From NCBI GenBank assembly GCA_942492835.1, contig OW818645.1, positions 1,054,001-1,118,000 of the forward strand: a stretch of 64,000 nt of DNA. Direction: 5' to 3'. A program made the position numbers and the translations under genes. This document shows, in pieces, positions 54,801-63,038 of this stretch (its first letter is position 1; every line of letters begins with the position of its first letter). The notes under the pieces were generated by a model, which saw only the letters and a program-made list of their open reading frames with translations, searched no databases and was not told the origin of the DNA. This stretch comes from GWB2-37-7 sp942492835. Lineage in GTDB: Bacteria; Bacillota; Clostridia; Lutisporales; Lutisporaceae.

Positions 54801-57800
54801 TTTATCTTTATCTAAGATGTATACGCTATAATTTACCAAAGGACGACCAATTGGAATAGCATTTAATATATTAAGATGATCACTATCAACTAAGAAAGCC
54901 GTGGAGTCCACACAACACTCGGTTGGTCCATATATATTAGTTATATTAGGTTTATTATCTTTAAAAAATTCTAAAAAGTCTTGAACTACATCAACAGGTA
55001 AGGCTTCCCCGCCAATTATAAAATGCTTTACTGGTATATCTTTTATTTTTTCTCTGTTATCACCCAATATCAATTTAAAATGAGACGGCGTTCCATCTGA
55101 AATATCTATAGAATTATCAATATAGTATTCTACAAGTTTTTCCCCTATATTTCTATAATCTTCTGGAACAATATATAGACAATTGCCTTTTAGCAAGCTT
55201 GCAAATATCTGTTTTACTGAAGCATCAAAAACATATGGTGCAATCAAAGCTACATTTAAAGGCGCAGTATATCTGTCATATATTATTTTTCCTAATCCTG
55301 TAACAAGATTAATAACATTTCCATGCTGTATCATAACCCCTTTTGGTTTACCTGTTGAACCTGAGGTATAGATTATGTATGCAAGGTTGTTTGGATTGTT
55401 TACTATTTCTAAATTAGTTTTATCTTCTTGATATAGTTGTTTGTCTTCTAAATCTATTACAATTCCATCAAACTGTATAGTATCCAAAAGCTGCTTTTGT
55501 GTCAGTAATATAGTAGTCTTACTGTCCTCAAGCATATATTTTATTCTATCATCGGGATAGTCTGGAGCTATTGGCAGATATGCTCCTCCAGCCTTTAATA
55601 TTCCCATGACTCCTACCATCATCTCAAGTGATCTTTCCACCATTATTCCTACGATTGTGTCTGTTTTTACACCTTTGTTTCTTAACACTCTTGCTAATTG
55701 ATTTGCTTTCTCATTTAGCTCCTTGTATGTTAATTTCTTACCCTCATATGCTACTGCTGCATTGTCCGGTGTATTTTTCGCTTGTTCTTCAAAGTATTCA
55801 CATATCGTTTTATCCTTAGGATATTGTGCTTTAGTGTTATTAAAATCTACTAGTATTTCACTCTTCTCTTTTTCTGAAAGCATATCTATTTCGCATAGTT
55901 TTATTTCTGAATCATCTGTTAATACTTTTAATATATTTTTATAATGCTCAATCATTCTTTCTATAGTTTGTCTCTTAAATAGCTTGCTGCAATACTCTAA
56001 ATCAAACTTTATTTCTTCCCCTTTTTCTTCTGCTGTTAAGGTTATATCAAATTTTGATACTCCTCTTTCAAATTCAAACTGTTTAATACTTACATTATCA
56101 AGCTCTATTTCTTTATTTTCAGTATTTTGCATTGTAAACATAGCATCGAATACTGCATTTCTGCTTAAATCTCTTTTGATATCCAATTTTTCTACCAGCT
56201 TATCAAATTGATAAGCCTGATTTTCATACGCACTCAATGCATTTTTCTTTACTTCTTGTAGAAATTCATTAAAAGTCTTCTTTCTTCCAGGGTAGTTTCT
56301 CATAGCAAGGGTGTTTACAAACATTCCTACCATATTATATAGCTCAACATGAGGTCTGCCTGCTATTGGCGAACCTACTACTATTTCTTCTTGTCCACTA
56401 TACTTTGAAAGCAATATATTGTAGGCTGTGAGTAATGTCATATACAAGGTTGCACCGTTTGCCTTAGTTATTTCCTTTAGCTTCTCAGTTAAAGCCTTGT
56501 CCAGTGTAAATCCAATGCTTTCTCCTTCAAAGCTCTGAGTGCTAGGTCGTGGATAATCTGTTGGTAAATCTAATACAGGTATCTCACCACTGAACATTTT
56601 TGTCCAGTATTCTTCATATTTTTTCATACCCTCGGAAGCTAGCATTTTATTTCCCCAGACAGAGTAATCCTTATACTGTACTCTTAGCTCTTCTAAGCTT
56701 TCACCCTTGTACAGCTTAGTGAATTCCTCCATAATAATGCTCATGGAAATACCATCTGATATTATGTGATGCATATCAAACATTAACACATGCTTTTCTT
56801 CTTCAAGCTTTATAAGCTTCACCCTTAGTAAGGACACTTTTGATAAATCAAAGGGTTTTATGAATTTCTCTGCTTCAAGCTTGATTATTTCTTCTGAGTT
56901 TGTTTCTATTTCTTGATATTCTACATTAAATTCAACATCTTTATGAATCCTCTGCATTATCTCATCATCTGCTAGTTCAAAGGATGTTCTAAAGGCTTCA
57001 TGTCTTTCTACAAGCTTTTTAAAACTTTCTTCTACCTTACTTTTTTCTATCTTGCCTTCTAAGATTATTACTGATGGTATGTTATAATTTGTTTTCTCCT
57101 TTGAAAACTGATTTAAGGCAAACATTCTTTTTTGAGCTGAGGATACTTCATATAGCTCTCTTTCTTCTACAGCTTCTATAGACGAATATACACTTTCTTT
57201 AGTTTTTCCTATATATTCTCCTAGCTGTCTAACCGTTGGATTACTAAATATTACACCTACAGATATTTCAACCATTAACTCTCTTTGTATAATTGCTGCC
57301 ATTTTTATAGCCTTTAGTGAGTGTCCGCCTAATTCAAAGAAGTTATCATTAATTCCAATTTTTTCTACACCTAATACATCACTCCATATAGCTATCAGTT
57401 TTTCTTCTATCTCATTTGTAGCTGCAATGTATTCTGCTCCTGTTTCTATGTTTCCATCAGGCATTGGAAGAGCCTTTCTATCTATCTTTCCATTCTGATT
57501 TAATGGCATTTCCAGAAGAGTCATGAAGTAGGTTGGTATCATATAGTCTGGTAAGCTTTTCTTAAGCTCTTCTCTCAGCTTTCCTGCACTATATTCTGCC
57601 TCTGACACCAAATAAGCACATAAATATTTATTGCCTTCTTCTTCTCTGTCAATTACTACTGCTTCCTTCACTCCAGTAAGCTTCAATAAGCTGCTTTCTA
57701 TTTCTCCTAGCTCTATTCTGAAACCACGTATCTTTACTTGATAATCTATTCTCCCTAAAAACTCAATGTTTCCACCAGGCAGCCATCTTGCTAAGTCCCC

Positions 57801-60800
57801 TGTCTTATACAGTCTTTGACCCTTTGCAAATGGATTTTTTATAAATTTCTCTGCTGTCAGCTCGGTATTGTGCAGGTATCCTCTTGCTAAGCTCTCTCCA
57901 CCAATACACAACTCTCCATGTATCCCTATTGGCTGCAGCTTGTTGTTCTTATCTAGAATATATACTTGCGTATTTGCTACAGATTTTCCTATTGGAATAT
58001 TGTCATATTCCTTGTCCACTTCAAAGTATGTTGCTACTACTGTGTTTTCTGTTGGTCCATAGTTGTTTACTACCTTGTAGCTCTTCTCTTCAAAGTATCT
58101 TAGCTTATCTCCTGCTGCTTGCAAGTATCTGAGCGACTTATTATCAAGCTTCATAAATTGCTCAGCTATCTGTGTTGGTAGGAAGCTTATTGTAATGTTG
58201 TTTTCATTGTAGTATTCATTTAGTTTTTTTAAATCTAGCTTTATCTCTTCATCTATTATATGTATTGCTGCACCTGTTATTACAGAAGGGAATATCTCCC
58301 ACACTGATGCATCAAAGCCAAAGCCTGCATATTTTGTAATATTATCTTCTTCTGTTACTTCATAATAGTCAATATTCCATTTGCACATGTTAACCAAGGA
58401 ACTATGCTCTATCATTACTCCCTTTGGCTTCCCTGTACTTCCAGAGGTATATATTACATATGCCAAATCTGCTGGTGTATTTATTATTCCTAAGTTGCTG
58501 CTATCACCCTTATATAGCTCTTCATCCTTTAGCAGTATTAACTCTGTATCACTATTCAATTTTTCTTTTGGCTGGAAGTCAGATAATAATATTCTTGTTT
58601 TGCTATCTTTTAGCATGTAGTCTATTCTGTCAGCAGGGTATTTAGGATCTATTGGAAGGTAAGCTGCTCCTGATTTTAATATTCCTAATATTCCTATCAT
58701 CATTTCTACTGAGCCTTCTGCCATTATTCCTACTATACTATCCGCCATTACACTCTTTTCTTTTAAACTTCTAGCTAGACTATTGGCTTTCTCATTTAGC
58801 TCTTTATATGTTAACTTATGATTTTTATATACTACTGCAATATTGTCCGGTGTCCTCTCAACTTGCTCCTCAAACAGCTTATATATGGTTTTTTCCTTAG
58901 GATATTGTGTTTTAGTATTATTGAAATCTACTAATATTTCCTTTTTTTCTTTCTCTGAAAGCATATCTATTTCGCATAGTTTTATTTCTGAATCCTCTGC
59001 TACTTCTTTTAATATATTTTTATAATGCTCAATCATTCTTTCTATAGTTTCTCTCTTAAATAACCTAGTACAATACTCTAAATTGAATTTTATTTCTTCC
59101 TCTTTTTCTTCTGCTTCTAAAGTTATACCAAACCTAGACTCTTTACCTCTAAACTCACAATCTCTTATTTTTGTATTTGGAAGCTCAATTTCTTTAGTAT
59201 CAGTATTCTGTAACACAAACATAGTATCGAATAATGCATTTCTGCTTAAATCTCTTCTGATATCTAATTTTTCTACCAGCTTATCAAATTGGTAATCTTG
59301 ATTTTCATATGCACTCAATGCATTTTTCTTTACTTCTTGTAGAAATTCATCAAATTTTTTCTTTCCTTCGGGGTAGTTTCTCATGGCAAGGGTGTTTACA
59401 AACATTCCCACCATATTGTATAGATCAACATGAGGTCTGCCTGCTGCTGCTGAACCTACTATTATATCTGCTTGTCCACTATACCTTGAAAGCAATATAT
59501 TGTAGGCTGTGAGTAATGTCATATACAAGGTTGCACCGTTTGCCTTAGTTATTTCCTTTAGCTTCTCAGTTAAAGCTTTATCCAGTGTAAATCCAATGCT
59601 TTCTCCCTCAAAGCTCTGAGTGCTAGGTCGTGGGTAATCTGTTGGTAAATCTAATACAGGTATCTCACTACTGAACATTTTTGTCCAGTATTCTTCATGT
59701 TTTTTCATACCCTCGGAAGATAGCATTTTGTTCTCCCAGGCAGAATAATCCTTATATTGTACTCTTAGCTCTTCTAAGCTTTCACCTTTATATAGCTTCG
59801 TGAATTCTCCCATAATAATGCTCACAGAAGTACCATCTGATATTATGTGGTGCATATCAAGCATTAACACATGCTTTTCTTCTTCAAGTCTTATAAGCTT
59901 CACCCTTAGTAAGGACGCTTTTGATAAATCAAAGGGCTTTATAAATTTCTCTGCTTCAAGCTTTATTATTTCTTCTGAGTTTGTGTTTATTTCTTGATAT
60001 TCCAAGTTAAATTCAACATCTTTGTGAATTCTCTGCATTATCTCATCGCCTGCTAATTCAAAGGATGTTCTAAAGGCTTCATGTCTTTCTACAAGCTTTT
60101 TAAAGCTTGCTTCTACCTTACTTTTATCTAGTTTGCCTTCTAAAATCATTATTAATGGAATGTTATAATTTGTTTTTTCCTTAGAAAACTGATTTAAGGC
60201 AAACATTCTTTTTTGAGCCGAGGATACTTCATATAGCTCTCTTTCTTCTACAGCTTCTATAGACGAATATACAATTTCTTTAGTTTTTCCTATATATTCT
60301 TCTAATTGCCTTACCGTTGGATTGCTAAATATATCACCTACGGATATTTCAGCAATTAGCTCTTTTTGTATAATTGACACTATTTTTATAGCCTTTAATG
60401 AATGTCCTCCTAATTCAAAGAAGTTATCATTTATTCCTATTTTCTCTACACCTAAAACTTCATTCCATATGTTTACAAGTTTTTCTTCTATCTCATTTGT
60501 TGCTGCTATGTATTCTATTCCTGTGTTTATATTACCATTAGGTTCTGGTAACGCCTTATAGTCTATCTTTCCATTTATATTTAATGGCAATTTATCCAGT
60601 TGTATAAAGTATGCTGGTAACATATAGTCTGGCAGCTCTTTTGAAAGATGTTCTCTTAATTCACTTATACTGTACTCTCTTTCTCCGCATATATATCCGC
60701 ACAAATAGCTGATCTTATTTTTATCCTCTTTTGCTATTACTATTACTTCACTTATGCCCTCATATTTTAATAACTGGCTTTCTATTTCTCCTAACTCTAT

Positions 60801-62675
60801 TCTAAAGCCTCTTATCTTTACTTGGTGGTCTATTCTTCCTAAGAATTCTATGTTGCCATCAGGTAACCATCTTGCTAAATCACCTGTTTTGTACATTTTA
60901 TGTTCAAAGATAAAAGGATTCTCTATAAATTTTTCTGATGTTATTTGTTCATTATTAAGATATCCTCTGGCAAGGCAATCACCTGCTATATGTAGTTCAC
61001 CTGGAATTCCCACTGGCTGAGGGTTTTGATGTTTATCTAATATATATATTTTTACATTATTAATTGGTTTACCTATAGATAGATTATTAGTTCCTTCCTC
61101 AATATTATCAGCTAGTAACATTGTATTGGTTACTGTTGTTTCTGTTGGTCCATATTCATTATAGAATTCACAGTGTTCACTCCAATATTTCGCTAAATTT
61201 ACTGGGCATATATCTCCACCTGCTACTACACGCTTTATCTTGTATTCTTTTCTATATTTAATATTATTTAGGAATGAAGGTACTGCATGTATGTGTGTTA
61301 CTTCGTGCTTTATTAAATATTCCTCAAACTTTTGTATATTTAATATTGTATCTTTACTTACCAATACTAATGTTGCTCCGCTTAATAGTGATATAAATAT
61401 TTGTTCCACTGATGCATCAAAGCAAAGACTTGAAAATTGCAGCACTTTCTCATTTTCATTAATCTTAAATTTACTTATTTGTGAGTATATTAAGTTAACT
61501 GTCGATTTATGTTCTATCATTACGCCCTTTGGTTTTCCTGTACTTCCAGAGGTGTATATTATATATGCCAAATTATCAGTATTGCTATGTTTTATGACTT
61601 TATTTTCTTCTACATCATAATTTACTTCATCTATTATTATAGTTTCTCTATCAAACTCTATATTTTTTAGCAAATGTGAATGAGTAAGTAATATTTGGGT
61701 ATTGCTATCGAACAACATGTATTCTACTCTATCCCTCGGATATCCTGGATCTATTGGCAAATATGCACCGCCAGCTTTAAGTATGGCAATTATACCTATT
61801 ATCATATCCAAGGATCTATCAAGCATTATTCCTACAATAGTATCTGCTGTAACACCTTTATTCTGCAATAATAACGCTAAACTATTAGCTTTTGTATCCA
61901 ATTCCTTATATGTTAGCTTTTTTTCTTCATACTCTACGGCTATGTTATCCGGTGTCCTTTCAACTTGCTCCTCAAATAACTCGTATATAGTTTTATCTTT
62001 AGGATATTCTGCTTTAGTGTCATTGAAATCTATTAATATTCCCTTCTCCTCTTCCTCTGAAAGAATGCCTATTTCACATAGTTTTATTTCTGGATTTTCT
62101 GTTACTACATTAAATATATTCACAAAATACTCACCAAACTTTTCAATTTCACTTTTATTAAAAAGCCTAGCATTAAATTCTATTCTTCCATTTATTCCTT
62201 GGGTCGTTTCATTAAGTCTAATCCATATACCAAACTTAAGTTCTTTTAACAAAGGAATTTCATTTAACATAGTCACAGTATCAAAAATAATATTGTGATA
62301 GTTGTCTTCCTTATTAAAATCACTGGACAATTCAGTAAATTGAATGCTTGTCCTCATACTTGCACTTCTAAAAGTTTCTTTTTCATTTAATGTACTCTTA
62401 ATAAAAGCATAACTGTATTGATCACTGAAATTCTCAGTATGAACTATATTTTCAATAATACTTTCTTCTTCACGGGTGTACTTAAACAATAAAAAATTAA
62501 ACGCAGTAAACAAAAAGTTGTTTACTGAATTATTGTCTTTTTCTGCAATTGCCTTGATTCTATTTGCAATTGAAGAATTAATGGTAAAATCCATACTTTC
62601 TGGAAAGAACTCTATCGCAGTACTATTCCTGATACAACTTTCTAAAGTAATACCCTCAGTTAAAAATTTTCTCAC
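51825..62675 (-). CDS. Three-module NRPS with Cys-thioesterase and C-terminal MFS transporter fusion
   Basis: One 3616-residue frame. Order: half condensation domain without HHxxxDG (1-210); A1 (YIIYTSGSTGKPKG near 370); PCP1 (FFELGGHSLKA near 752); C2 (HHIISDG near 942); A2 (near 1405); PCP2 (near 1780); C3 (HHIISDG near 1969); A3 (near 2435); PCP3 (FFDLGGDSFKA near 2833); thioesterase (2860-3130) with YGHCLGA near 2968 and DAGHFFF near 3115; charged linker (3130-3168); MFS_3-type transporter (3170-3616), about 12 helices, with SGAIVDRLDRR. There is no epimerase. Pocket codes by eye: A1 DAEHVGEV (unclear), A2 DAWSQANV (perhaps Leu-like), A3 DAKDIGIV (Glu-like). GTG start at 62675; an in-frame TAA lies 6 bases upstream. 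It should assemble, release and export a short peptide at the membrane. Confidence 0.95.
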   Translation of the reverse strand: MRKFLTEGITLESCIRNSTAIEFFPESMDFTINSSIANRIKAIAEKDNNSVNNFLFTAFNFLLFKYTREEESIIENIVHTENFSDQYSYAFIKSTLNEKETFRSASMRTSIQFTELSSDFNKEDNYHNIIFDTVTMLNEIPLLKELKFGIWIRLNETTQGINGRIEFNARLFNKSEIEKFGEYFVNIFNVVTENPEIKLCEIGILSEEEEKGILIDFNDTKAEYPKDKTIYELFEEQVERTPDNIAVEYEEKKLTYKELDTKANSLALLLQNKGVTADTIVGIMLDRSLDMIIGIIAILKAGGAYLPIDPGYPRDRVEYMLFDSNTQILLTHSHLLKNIEFDRETIIIDEVNYDVEENKVIKHSNTDNLAYIIYTSGSTGKPKGVMIEHKSTVNLIYSQISKFKINENEKVLQFSSLCFDASVEQIFISLLSGATLVLVSKDTILNIQKFEEYLIKHEVTHIHAVPSFLNNIKYRKEYKIKRVVAGGDICPVNLAKYWSEHCEFYNEYGPTETTVTNTMLLADNIEEGTNNLSIGKPINNVKIYILDKHQNPQPVGIPGELHIAGDCLARGYLNNEQITSEKFIENPFIFEHKMYKTGDLARWLPDGNIEFLGRIDHQVKIRGFRIELGEIESQLLKYEGISEVIVIAKEDKNKISYLCGYICGEREYSISELREHLSKELPDYMLPAYFIQLDKLPLNINGKIDYKALPEPNGNINTGIEYIAATNEIEEKLVNIWNEVLGVEKIGINDNFFELGGHSLKAIKIVSIIQKELIAEISVGDIFSNPTVRQLEEYIGKTKEIVYSSIEAVEERELYEVSSAQKRMFALNQFSKEKTNYNIPLIMILEGKLDKSKVEASFKKLVERHEAFRTSFELAGDEIMQRIHKDVEFNLEYQEINTNSEEIIKLEAEKFIKPFDLSKASLLRVKLIRLEEEKHVLMLDMHHIISDGTSVSIIMGEFTKLYKGESLEELRVQYKDYSAWENKMLSSEGMKKHEEYWTKMFSSEIPVLDLPTDYPRPSTQSFEGESIGFTLDKALTEKLKEITKANGATLYMTLLTAYNILLSRYSGQADIIVGSAAAGRPHVDLYNMVGMFVNTLAMRNYPEGKKKFDEFLQEVKKNALSAYENQDYQFDKLVEKLDIRRDLSRNALFDTMFVLQNTDTKEIELPNTKIRDCEFRGKESRFGITLEAEEKEEEIKFNLEYCTRLFKRETIERMIEHYKNILKEVAEDSEIKLCEIDMLSEKEKKEILVDFNNTKTQYPKEKTIYKLFEEQVERTPDNIAVVYKNHKLTYKELNEKANSLARSLKEKSVMADSIVGIMAEGSVEMMIGILGILKSGAAYLPIDPKYPADRIDYMLKDSKTRILLSDFQPKEKLNSDTELILLKDEELYKGDSSNLGIINTPADLAYVIYTSGSTGKPKGVMIEHSSLVNMCKWNIDYYEVTEEDNITKYAGFGFDASVWEIFPSVITGAAIHIIDEEIKLDLKKLNEYYNENNITISFLPTQIAEQFMKLDNKSLRYLQAAGDKLRYFEEKSYKVVNNYGPTENTVVATYFEVDKEYDNIPIGKSVANTQVYILDKNNKLQPIGIHGELCIGGESLARGYLHNTELTAEKFIKNPFAKGQRLYKTGDLARWLPGGNIEFLGRIDYQVKIRGFRIELGEIESSLLKLTGVKEAVVIDREEEGNKYLCAYLVSEAEYSAGKLREELKKSLPDYMIPTYFMTLLEMPLNQNGKIDRKALPMPDGNIETGAEYIAATNEIEEKLIAIWSDVLGVEKIGINDNFFELGGHSLKAIKMAAIIQRELMVEISVGVIFSNPTVRQLGEYIGKTKESVYSSIEAVEERELYEVSSAQKRMFALNQFSKEKTNYNIPSVIILEGKIEKSKVEESFKKLVERHEAFRTSFELADDEIMQRIHKDVEFNVEYQEIETNSEEIIKLEAEKFIKPFDLSKVSLLRVKLIKLEEEKHVLMFDMHHIISDGISMSIIMEEFTKLYKGESLEELRVQYKDYSVWGNKMLASEGMKKYEEYWTKMFSGEIPVLDLPTDYPRPSTQSFEGESIGFTLDKALTEKLKEITKANGATLYMTLLTAYNILLSKYSGQEEIVVGSPIAGRPHVELYNMVGMFVNTLAMRNYPGRKKTFNEFLQEVKKNALSAYENQAYQFDKLVEKLDIKRDLSRNAVFDAMFTMQNTENKEIELDNVSIKQFEFERGVSKFDITLTAEEKGEEIKFDLEYCSKLFKRQTIERMIEHYKNILKVLTDDSEIKLCEIDMLSEKEKSEILVDFNNTKAQYPKDKTICEYFEEQAKNTPDNAAVAYEGKKLTYKELNEKANQLARVLRNKGVKTDTIVGIMVERSLEMMVGVMGILKAGGAYLPIAPDYPDDRIKYMLEDSKTTILLTQKQLLDTIQFDGIVIDLEDKQLYQEDKTNLEIVNNPNNLAYIIYTSGSTGKPKGVMIQHGNVINLVTGLGKIIYDRYTAPLNVALIAPYVFDASVKQIFASLLKGNCLYIVPEDYRNIGEKLVEYYIDNSIDISDGTPSHFKLILGDNREKIKDIPVKHFIIGGEALPVDVVQDFLEFFKDNKPNITNIYGPTECCVDSTAFLVDSDHLNILNAIPIGRPLVNYSVYILDKDKKLQPVGVAGELCIAGDGLARGYLNKPELTEEKFVANPFEQGKKMYKTGDLVRWLSDGNVEFLGRIDHQVKIRGYRIEIGEIETVIKSHPSVQDTIVIVHTDNTGEKALVAYIVSKTNSDEKYSEASLKEYLKKQLPKYMVPAIFVQLESMPLNTNGKIDRFALPKPDMQQRGSDESFVEPRNKEEISMAKIWAKTLGIEKIGIDDDFFDLGGDSFKAIKLVRSISSNLGVMELFKNPTIRELAAYLSKDVLRKRTMLNELTKPIDEKDKVASLICFPYGGGSAISYQPLANALPKNYSLYSVELPGHDYSCPDEALASIEDCASNCLKEIIQNVKGPIVLYGHCLGATMAAFLAYKLEATGIKVDGVFVGAMFPSPRITNKFFNIWDKIFPSQLTDKGNRDMLKTLGGLNSDIDPKETEFILKNLKHDSVECERWYTETYNDKEKGKFKAPMTCVIGEGDRVTEFYQERYKEWEHFSDNVDLKTIKDAGHFFFKNQAVELAEIIKEKIDLWQGRTIATPEPKKIEEVKEKKAELKTPAKKQVVPSMNLFLMVAIVQIISEVGTILSTFGTGIWVYQQTNALSQFAMMLLFGIVPTILILPISGAIVDRLDRRLIIIAADILSAICALSLIMLLYNNSLQIWQVYMFTAIASVSGCFRQPAYMAAITQITPKMYLTQANSVSQFSVAIGGILASICGGLFMDSIGLKGLVTIDLITFIISIIALIFIRFPDTMFTRSEEPIQKELIGGWNFIIRRKSMVAMVVFFLVANFLGSIFDVTITPLILSFTNPSMLGIINAFSGIGVLSGAIAMLVTGGAKKRAKGMVGFVIPLAIAMFIAGIRPLSVFAAVALFGVAFSITIVNVHWQSLIQVKVGLELQGRVFAVNRMLVAMLTPISYISAGVLADRVFAPIMQNSFFNSSIVNLILGVGAGREMRLNLLIAGAVLFVWGIIGLRYKPLSEMDDMLEDASPGEVIIKDKDKLQGIYDGKIKVGM

Positions 62676-63038
62676 TAATTATTCACCATCCCATATATTT
62701 TATTCCACCAGGTAGGTAATCTCAATTCTGCATATTTTGACAGAATTATATGAATATATACAATAATATAACTTATTTCGATTTTATTCTACTATTTTCG
62801 CTATAATATTGATATATATTAATTAGAAGTATATTAAATTCATCCTTGCTTACATACTCTCAATGAGTATATATCAGAAACAAGGCATTCAAAAAACTTT
62901 AAGTGAGATATTTCCTTGGATTATGGAATTGCATGTTTTATTATTGAATATAAACAAATAATTCAAATAATATGTGCCATAGAAATTACTAAAAACCAAA
63001 AATTGCCATCACAAACGTGGTGGCAATTTCTATTTCTA
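62676..63038. other. Upstream region of the large NRPS gene
   Basis: 363 AT-rich bases with no supported gene. On the minus strand several TATAAT-like hexamers lie about 60-100 bases before the GTG start, but no clear -35 was found. A terminator for the next gene occupies its far end. Confidence 0.6.
62998..63033 (-). terminator. Terminator of the gene at the right edge
   Basis: On the minus strand AAATTGCCACCAC pairs with GTGATGGCAATTT (one mismatch) around GTTT, then TTGGTTTTT. Confidence 0.8.

Noticed and set aside
55900..60310. Direct repeats about 3.1 kb apart considered as a mobile or CRISPR-like repeat
   Set aside because: They are coding condensation domains in one frame, explained by module duplication.
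53800..60400. Possible epimerisation domains between carrier and condensation domains
   Set aside because: After PCP1 and PCP2 only one condensation domain each is found before the next A domain, and no extra 450-residue domain fits.
61702..62298. 198-codon forward frame opposite the first NRPS module
   Set aside because: Antisense shadow of the condensation/adenylation region; Ser/Ile/Leu-rich with no recognisable domain.
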